The notes beneath the pieces are model-generated. The model saw only the letters and a list, made by a program, of their open reading frames with translations. It searched no databases and had not been told where the DNA came from. A stretch of DNA of 64,000 bases from Defluviitaleaceae bacterium (GTDB lineage: Bacteria > Bacillota > Clostridia > Lachnospirales > WQUN01): positions 62,001 through 126,000 of the forward strand of contig WRAN01000005.1 in NCBI GenBank assembly GCA_009780185.1. The letters run 5' to 3'. Positions 57,696 to 64,000 of this stretch are shown piece after piece. A program made the translations under genes and the position numbers. The stretch's first letter is position 1. Each line of letters begins with the position of its first letter.

Positions 57696-58471
57696 TGCGT
57701 TTTAGCACAATAGTAAGCGGCTCTAGTGGAAACTGCACCTATGTCGGCCTATGCGGCCAGCATTTACTTGTGGACGCAGGCCTTTCTGGTAAGCGCATAC
57801 AGCATGGGCTTAATCAATTAGACATTCCAAAACCCACCGCCATCCTTATTACCCACGAGCATAGCGACCATATCGCAGGTGCTGGTATAATGGCGCGGCG
57901 GCTTGATATTCCTATTTACGCTACGCCACTAACGTGGCGTTTCTTTTTGCGACATAAAAAATTAGGACCCTTAAAAGAAGAGCAGGTAAAGCATATAATT
58001 CCAGGTCAACCCACAATGATTGGCAATGCTAAAGTTACAGCATTTGATGTGCCTCACGACGCAATCCAACCCGTAGGCTATATCTTTGAGGAAGACAGCA
58101 AAAAAATAGCCCTAACCACAGACTTAGGCAAACCTACAGATATCGTGCTAGAGTATTTACAAAAAGCCAACATTTTACTAATTGAAAGCAACCACGATGT
58201 GGAAATGGTGGAAAAAGGCAAATATCACAGGGATCTTAAAGACCGGGTTCTAAGCTCACGCGGCCATTTATCCAATGCAGCGTGCGGGCAGCTTATCACA
58301 GAAGTAGCATGGGAAGGCTTGAAACATGTAATCCTAGGCCATTTAAGCGAAGAAAATAACACCCCAATGCTGGCCTTCGACACCGTAGACCGAATCCTTG
58401 ATGCCCACAATATAAAAGTAAATCTAACAGTAGCTGACCGTTACTATGTTGGGGAGATGATCCAGATATGA
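57692..58471 (+). CDS. MBL-fold metallohydrolase (YycJ/WalJ-like)
   Basis: SGSSGNCTYVGLCGQHLLVDAGLSGKRI, ITHEHSDHIAGAG, LLIESNHDVEMVEKGKYHRDLKDRVLSSRGHLSN. Confidence 0.92.
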   Translation: MMRFSTIVSGSSGNCTYVGLCGQHLLVDAGLSGKRIQHGLNQLDIPKPTAILITHEHSDHIAGAGIMARRLDIPIYATPLTWRFFLRHKKLGPLKEEQVKHIIPGQPTMIGNAKVTAFDVPHDAIQPVGYIFEEDSKKIALTTDLGKPTDIVLEYLQKANILLIESNHDVEMVEKGKYHRDLKDRVLSSRGHLSNAACGQLITEVAWEGLKHVILGHLSEENNTPMLAFDTVDRILDAHNIKVNLTVADRYYVGEMIQI

Positions 58472-61400
58472 CCTTTACCCCAGCCCAACAAGCCGCCATT
58501 TCATATGATGCCCCGGAAATCCTAGTCTCCGCAGCCGCTGGCTCGGGAAAAACCGCGGTATTAACCGAACGGATACTGCGTCATATCGGAAGTAATATAG
58601 GTATAGATCGCCTCCTGGTGGTAACCTTCACAGAAGCTGCGGCGGCAGAAATGAAGGAACGCATTACAGAAAAAATCCACAACTTACAGCAAGAATATCC
58701 AAGTCAGCACCTGGCAGACCAGGCGGCTTTATTGGCGATGGCTGATATTTCCACGATACATGCTTTTTGCCGCAAACTGGTTAAAGAGCATTTTCAACTG
58801 ATAGATATAGATCCGGCTTTTCGCGTGGCTGATGACGCGGAACTTGGAATAATAAGAAAAGAAGTAATGGATCAGGTTTTCGAAGAGGCTTATAACAAGG
58901 AGGATAATGTCGGCTTTATCGACCTTGTGGATGTATATGGCGGAAAGGCTAAAGATGAAGGCTTGGATGTATTAGTGCGTAAGCTGTATACGTTCCTTGA
59001 AAGTGATCCATTTCCAATGGCCGCTGCCATGGAATACACAAAGCCCTTTAATAATCTTGATAATATAGATAAAACCCCATGGGCAGGAGTTGCAAAGCAG
59101 GAGCTGATAACGGGACTAGAAGGCATAGAAGAAGGCCTTAGCCTAGCTAAAGAGATATGCCACCAACCAAATGGTCCGGAAAAGTACATAGATAAAATAG
59201 AAGAAAACCAGTCCATGATTCAGGCCTTAAAAAACGAAATAAAAGAAAAGCCCTTCTCGGAAATGTATGATTCATTTCTACGTGTAGACTGGGGGCGGCT
59301 GCCCTCAATCCAAAAAAAAGATGAAGTAAATGCCGCCCTAAAGGACCGCGCTCAGCGCATACGCGAAAGAGAGGCCAAAACCCGATTCAAAGACCTCATG
59401 ACAGGTGTTTTTTTTGCGCCTCCAGGTAAAATGCACCAAGACCTTATGGCATTGGCTCCCCGAGTTGAGGCACTGATGAATCTAGTCGCACAATATTCCC
59501 AAGCCTTCGCCGCGGAAAAACTAAATCGTAACCTTCTGGACTTTTCGGATCTAGAGCATTTTGCAATAAAGGTACTATACCCTGATGGCCCTAAAGATAT
59601 GACTCCAGGCCCAGTTGCCAGCGCTCTATCCGCAAAATACTATGAAGTCTTAATAGACGAATACCAAGACTCTAATAGAGTCCAAGACTTGATTTTGAAA
59701 GCAGTTGCTCCAAAGCGCTTTATGGTAGGAGATGTAAAGCAAAGTATCTATAGGTTTAGACGGGCAAATCCAGGTCTTTTCATAGAAAAATACAATACCT
59801 TCACCTCATATGAAGAGTATAAAAACATCCCCGATATGCAAAGCTACATAAATGAGCCTATCCGCATAGATTTATCTCAAAACTTTAGAAGCCGCAGTGG
59901 GGTCATAGATGCTGTAAACTTTTTCTTTTCACAGCTTATGTGTAGTCAGGTTGGAGAAGTCAGTTATGACGATGCCGCAGCCCTGCATGCGGGTGCAAAA
60001 TACGAGGATTTGCCAGAAAACACCTTCCCAGGTATGTGGGTTGAATTACTAGACCAAACGCTCACAGATCCAGAGGAAGAACCTGTGCCATCTGTAATTG
60101 CCGAAACCCGTATGATAGCATCCTGCATCCATGAAGTATTAGCCACAAGACAAGTATGGGATAAAACCATTGATGGCTATCGGCCATCCCAGCTAAAAGA
60201 CATAGTAATCTTAGCCAGAAGCGCTAACTCCCTAGCCAAGGATGTAATAGAAGAGCTAAAAGCCTGCGGTATAGACGCAATTGCAGATATGACAGCCGCT
60301 TTCTACCAGCAGATGGAAATAAAAACAGCCCTAGCCTTTCTAAGAGTAACCGACAATCCGCGGCAAGACACTGATCTAATTACAGTGCTAAGCACTCCTG
60401 TATACTCACTTACCCCTGACGAACTATTGGAAATAAAGCAATCTTCGATAGAGAAATCGGAAGACAAGGACATTAGATTCTACGACTATCTATTAGCATT
60501 TAGTAAATCCCAGGACGCTACTGACAAGGTAAATCGATTCATGGCTGACTTAGAAAGCTGGCGAAGCGCCGCGGTATATCTTCCCATAAGCCGTCTTTTG
60601 GGGATGATATATGATGCTACCGATTATCCTTCTTATGCCGCTGCTATGCCTGGGGGGGATATTCGCCAAGCCAATCTTAGACTGCTTATGGAAAAAGCTA
60701 TAGAGTTTGAGGAAACCAGCTTTAAAGGGCTATTCCACTTTATGCAATATACACAAGGCCTGCATAGCACTGACTCACAGGCCCGTGTTGCCGGGGCTGT
60801 TGCCCCTTTAGAGGATATGGAAAACAGAGTACGCTTTATGTCTATCCATAAATCCAAAGGCCTGGAATTTCCTATAGTAATCACCGCATTTCTGGGTAAA
60901 ACCTTCAACTTAGACGACGAACGCCAGCCAATAATCCTACATGGCGCCGGAGGTCTTGGCCCTAAATATGTAAATCTAAAAAAACGAACCCGGTCAAAGA
61001 CCTTAGCCCATTATGCTCTATCACGCCTTACCCGCAAGGAAAATCTATCAGAAGAAATGCGCTGCCTATACGTAGCAATGACTAGAGCCAAGGAGCTGCT
61101 AATACTAACGGGTCGAACAAAGAGTTATGAATCCGATATGGAAAAATGGTCTGACGCGGCATCTTCCACCAATCTATCCCCATACTACCGCCAAAGTGCC
61201 GGAAAATATCTAGATTGGGTCATGCCATGCTTGCTACGCCACCAAGACGGCACATCTGTTTTGGATGACGCAGCTGCTAATATAAGGAATCACTCATCTT
61301 CCTTTGACATACGAGTGCATCATGGTCAAGTGCAGTTTGAAACCCCGGCTGTAAGAGTACCCGATGATGATTCTCTAGAAGCGGTTACAATGCCAATCCT

Positions 61401-62076
61401 CTCGTTTCAGAGTAAGGCTCTGCCTTCAAAGCTTTCTATTACAGAAATAAAGCGTCAGTTCATATCCGATGCCTCACCAGACAGTACCGTATATCATGAC
61501 CCGCCTCTTAGCTTTGACCCGCCCAGCTTCATCCAAGCCAATGAAAATATAACACCCATGGGCCTAGGCTCGGCGTTTCATACTATTGTAGAGCATATGG
61601 ACTTTATACAGCATAGAAGCCAAGAATCCATCAAAGGTCTTATAGCGTCATTGATAGATAGAAATCTCCTAACAGCAGAGATAGCATCTGCTATTGACCT
61701 TAACAAAATAATAACTTTGGCCAACTCCCCATTAGCTGCCCGTATACGTTTAGCAAAAGATATCCGCCGCGAAACCCCCTTCGTAATGGCTGTCCCTGCC
61801 AATGAAATATACTTAGATCTGCCACCGAATCAAGAATCTATTCTTGTGCACGGAATAATCGACTGTTACTTCGAAGAATCCGATGGCCTAGTGTTGGTGG
61901 ATTTTAAAACAGAAAACCCAGGTCAAGATATAACTCAGTGGGTAGAATCTCATCGGACACAGCTTAATATATATAGAAAAGCCATAGAAGAAGCCACATC
62001 AAGTAAAGTTAAAGAAGTAGTTCTATATTCGTTTGTAGCAGGCTCTTTTACTGTCGTTCCTCATAAGATGCAGTAA
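58468..62076 (+). CDS. addA: Helicase-exonuclease AddAB subunit AddA
   Basis: FTPAQQAAISYDAPEILVSAAAGSGKTAVLTERI; VDEYQDSNRVQD-like LIDEYQDSN; C-terminal nuclease HGIIDCYFEESDGLVLVDFKTE. Confidence 0.95.
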   Translation: MTFTPAQQAAISYDAPEILVSAAAGSGKTAVLTERILRHIGSNIGIDRLLVVTFTEAAAAEMKERITEKIHNLQQEYPSQHLADQAALLAMADISTIHAFCRKLVKEHFQLIDIDPAFRVADDAELGIIRKEVMDQVFEEAYNKEDNVGFIDLVDVYGGKAKDEGLDVLVRKLYTFLESDPFPMAAAMEYTKPFNNLDNIDKTPWAGVAKQELITGLEGIEEGLSLAKEICHQPNGPEKYIDKIEENQSMIQALKNEIKEKPFSEMYDSFLRVDWGRLPSIQKKDEVNAALKDRAQRIREREAKTRFKDLMTGVFFAPPGKMHQDLMALAPRVEALMNLVAQYSQAFAAEKLNRNLLDFSDLEHFAIKVLYPDGPKDMTPGPVASALSAKYYEVLIDEYQDSNRVQDLILKAVAPKRFMVGDVKQSIYRFRRANPGLFIEKYNTFTSYEEYKNIPDMQSYINEPIRIDLSQNFRSRSGVIDAVNFFFSQLMCSQVGEVSYDDAAALHAGAKYEDLPENTFPGMWVELLDQTLTDPEEEPVPSVIAETRMIASCIHEVLATRQVWDKTIDGYRPSQLKDIVILARSANSLAKDVIEELKACGIDAIADMTAAFYQQMEIKTALAFLRVTDNPRQDTDLITVLSTPVYSLTPDELLEIKQSSIEKSEDKDIRFYDYLLAFSKSQDATDKVNRFMADLESWRSAAVYLPISRLLGMIYDATDYPSYAAAMPGGDIRQANLRLLMEKAIEFEETSFKGLFHFMQYTQGLHSTDSQARVAGAVAPLEDMENRVRFMSIHKSKGLEFPIVITAFLGKTFNLDDERQPIILHGAGGLGPKYVNLKKRTRSKTLAHYALSRLTRKENLSEEMRCLYVAMTRAKELLILTGRTKSYESDMEKWSDAASSTNLSPYYRQSAGKYLDWVMPCLLRHQDGTSVLDDAAANIRNHSSSFDIRVHHGQVQFETPAVRVPDDDSLEAVTMPILSFQSKALPSKLSITEIKRQFISDASPDSTVYHDPPLSFDPPSFIQANENITPMGLGSAFHTIVEHMDFIQHRSQESIKGLIASLIDRNLLTAEIASAIDLNKIITLANSPLAARIRLAKDIRRETPFVMAVPANEIYLDLPPNQESILVHGIIDCYFEESDGLVLVDFKTENPGQDITQWVESHRTQLNIYRKAIEEATSSKVKEVVLYSFVAGSFTVVPHKMQ

Positions 62077-62106
62077 ACCTTGCCGAATATGGTAAAATAA
62101 CCAGAA

Positions 62107-63753
62107 ATGTCCATCCCGGAGGGAAAAGTGAAAACCTATCTCGATTATATACAAAGCCTTCATGCCTTGTTTGACACATATTTTATGGAAGCATATCGCG
62201 AAGCCAATCCTCGTAGGCGTCGTAGTACTTTGCCATACCTACAGGCCATCTATCGCCGTTGGTACTATTCTACTATTATAGAGAACACCCCACTTTCCCC
62301 TGCTAATATCATAGAAGCCATATGCCGACATCATGGTCAGTCTCATTCTATTTATCCGGTAGCCCGCGAGCGGTCGAAGGCAAAGCTGACAGGGATAGAT
62401 ATGGAACTTATCGAATACTCCCTAGAGGCGCACCCAATAATAGATGATCTTGTTTTGCTAACAGATTTTTGCTTGCCTTATATAGACCTAACCGATGAAG
62501 GTATTATGCCAAGTGATAAAGCGCGAAAGCTAGCCGAAAAGCTAAGTCTATGTGATCCTCACTACGGTGGGTTCTTGCTGGAATTGGCTCTGCGTATGAA
62601 GCTTATTATTAAAGTACCGTCAATAGGGGTCAATCGCTTTTGTGTAGCCACAGACATAAAAAATAGATTATTAACCCCAGCTTCTGATTTATTCCACGAG
62701 ATAGTAGAAGCAACAATTTTTCTGTCATCTAAAGGGCTTCAAGACTTAGTAATGCTACCAGAATCTTTATTTTCTGTGAGCTTTGTTCGGTCGCTACTTG
62801 TTAACCCAATGGAAACAGATGATATTTTTGCAAGGGTATACGAAGTCTTAGGCTATGATCTAGAAGATTTATTAGATATAACTATGGGAATGAAAGACAC
62901 AGATGATGAAGATATAGACGGCAGAGATATGGATCTTTTGGCTGGCACATTTATGACAGGGGTATATCTGGACAAATTCTTTTTTACCCCTTTTGGTCAT
63001 TTTCTAAAGCTTATCCGACCTTTATATGTAATCCCATTCGAGTTCGAAGGTGAAATTGCTGACTATACAGCGGTAAACAATGACCCGGAAGAAGGGATTA
63101 TTGCCTTTTTTGCGCCGTGCTCCAGCTATACTCTCACAGATTTGGGGATAGAGTATTTTGGTGTTTCCAAAACGGAAGCTAACTTTCTTGATGTAGCAGA
63201 TGCCATCCAGTTCGAAAATATGAAGGATTCTATATTTTCATCTAAAGAGGCTTTAGAGGTTTTTGTCGCAGTGGCTAAGCACTTAGGCCCAATTGGCACT
63301 ATGCAAAAAGGCCAGGGATGGAATAGCATTTATACCTTTAGGGTGAGAATGGAAAGTGATACATCTGTATGGATACATTTGCAAGTCCCGGAATCAGCCA
63401 CTCTCCATCAAATGTATGATGAAATAGCAATGCACTTATATATAAAGGATAATGGAGACTACACTTTTTATCACGATAAGGAAGAAAACAGATTTGCAGA
63501 ATACTCCTCACCAAAGCGCGCAAAACGCCGAGGTAAAAATGCAGAAGAAACAGAAATTAGTAAACTTGACTTCGAGCATCAAAAGCAACTGCTGCTAGTA
63601 GCATATAATCAAGCAATTCCTTTTGGAAGAACGAATCCAACAATGCAGGTAGAAATAGAGCTGCTACACATAAAACCCCCAGAGGAGGGGTACGAATACC
63701 CAAGAATTAGCCGTGTAAGCAAAGGGTTTAGGGAAATCTTTGAAGATGATTAG
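62107..63753 (+). CDS. Hypothetical protein with C-terminal pRiA4b ORF-3-like domain
   Basis: IYTFRVRMESDTSVWIHLQVPESATLHQMYDEIAMHL resembles the pRiA4b_ORF-3 fold start; long N-terminal region unassigned. Confidence 0.55.
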   Translation: MSIPEGKVKTYLDYIQSLHALFDTYFMEAYREANPRRRRSTLPYLQAIYRRWYYSTIIENTPLSPANIIEAICRHHGQSHSIYPVARERSKAKLTGIDMELIEYSLEAHPIIDDLVLLTDFCLPYIDLTDEGIMPSDKARKLAEKLSLCDPHYGGFLLELALRMKLIIKVPSIGVNRFCVATDIKNRLLTPASDLFHEIVEATIFLSSKGLQDLVMLPESLFSVSFVRSLLVNPMETDDIFARVYEVLGYDLEDLLDITMGMKDTDDEDIDGRDMDLLAGTFMTGVYLDKFFFTPFGHFLKLIRPLYVIPFEFEGEIADYTAVNNDPEEGIIAFFAPCSSYTLTDLGIEYFGVSKTEANFLDVADAIQFENMKDSIFSSKEALEVFVAVAKHLGPIGTMQKGQGWNSIYTFRVRMESDTSVWIHLQVPESATLHQMYDEIAMHLYIKDNGDYTFYHDKEENRFAEYSSPKRAKRRGKNAEETEISKLDFEHQKQLLLVAYNQAIPFGRTNPTMQVEIELLHIKPPEEGYEYPRISRVSKGFREIFEDD

Positions 63754-63777
63754 TAACTTCAAATTAACAGCATCGTA

Positions 63778-63809
63778 AATGGCCTGTAATTGTATTACAG
63801 GCCATTTGC
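63778..63809. terminator. Intrinsic terminator
   Basis: AAATGGCCTGTAATTGTATTACAGGCCATTT. Confidence 0.85.
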
Positions 63810-64000
63810 ATGTAAAGTATAACCATCAACAACAGCGACGAAGCAATAAAATAAAACGCTAATTAATTTATATTGATATCCATCCTGGGTTCCTCCTCCT
63901 TTTCCTGGGACAGTAAAAACATTGACGAACGGCCCAATGTCTAACTGTAACGATATCAACAAAATAGACTGTGGCCGTATCCGAACAAATAAAAATGCAC

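Noticed and set aside
63820-63930. Strong SD-like AAAAGGAGGAGG and very short minus-strand ORF (MFLLSQEKEEEPRMDININ)
   Set aside because: Only ~20 codons, near the window edge, with no conserved motif; cannot be supported from sequence alone
1-64000. CRISPR array, transposase or prophage genes
   Set aside because: No regularly spaced repeats, and none of the ORFs looked like Cas, transposase, integrase or phage structural proteins

Overview
The window is a roughly 64 kb chromosomal segment of an endospore-forming, low/medium-GC Firmicute, probably a non-cluster-I Clostridia lineage. Supporting markers are spoIIP, spoIIID, spoVFA/spoVFB, gpr, spoIVB, an ispH-rpsA fusion, and Prp with an N-terminally extended L27. 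Most of it is housekeeping: mutL, pyrBI, rplS-lepB-rbgA, rplU-prp-rpmA, rpsU, rpmE, topB, murA, walJ-like, addA, cmk, plsC, an opp transporter, rnpB and a tRNA-Ser(GCU). The main accessory candidate is a compact three-gene cassette at about 10.5-13.6 kb. It encodes a C5 DNA methyltransferase, a 198-aa protein with a GS...DxD nucleotidyltransferase-type signature, and a DUF262 (GmrS-like) protein with no visible HNH/DUF1524 nuclease tail. It sits between an epimerase gene and mutL and looks like a candidate defence or restriction-like system. Non-coding observations include: (i) a pyrB leader with a 27-codon leader ORF, a U-rich tract and an intrinsic terminator, resembling enterobacterial pyrBI UTP-sensitive attenuation; (ii) a 138-bp nested inverted-repeat element upstream of rplS that supplies the -35 box; (iii) a dispersed two-half-unit GTTTTGATGAT repeat found just after the stop codons of four genes; (iv) a second hairpin repeat family with oppositely oriented copies flanking rpsU. 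No CRISPR array, transposase or prophage was seen. All family calls are from motif recognition; no database searches were run.
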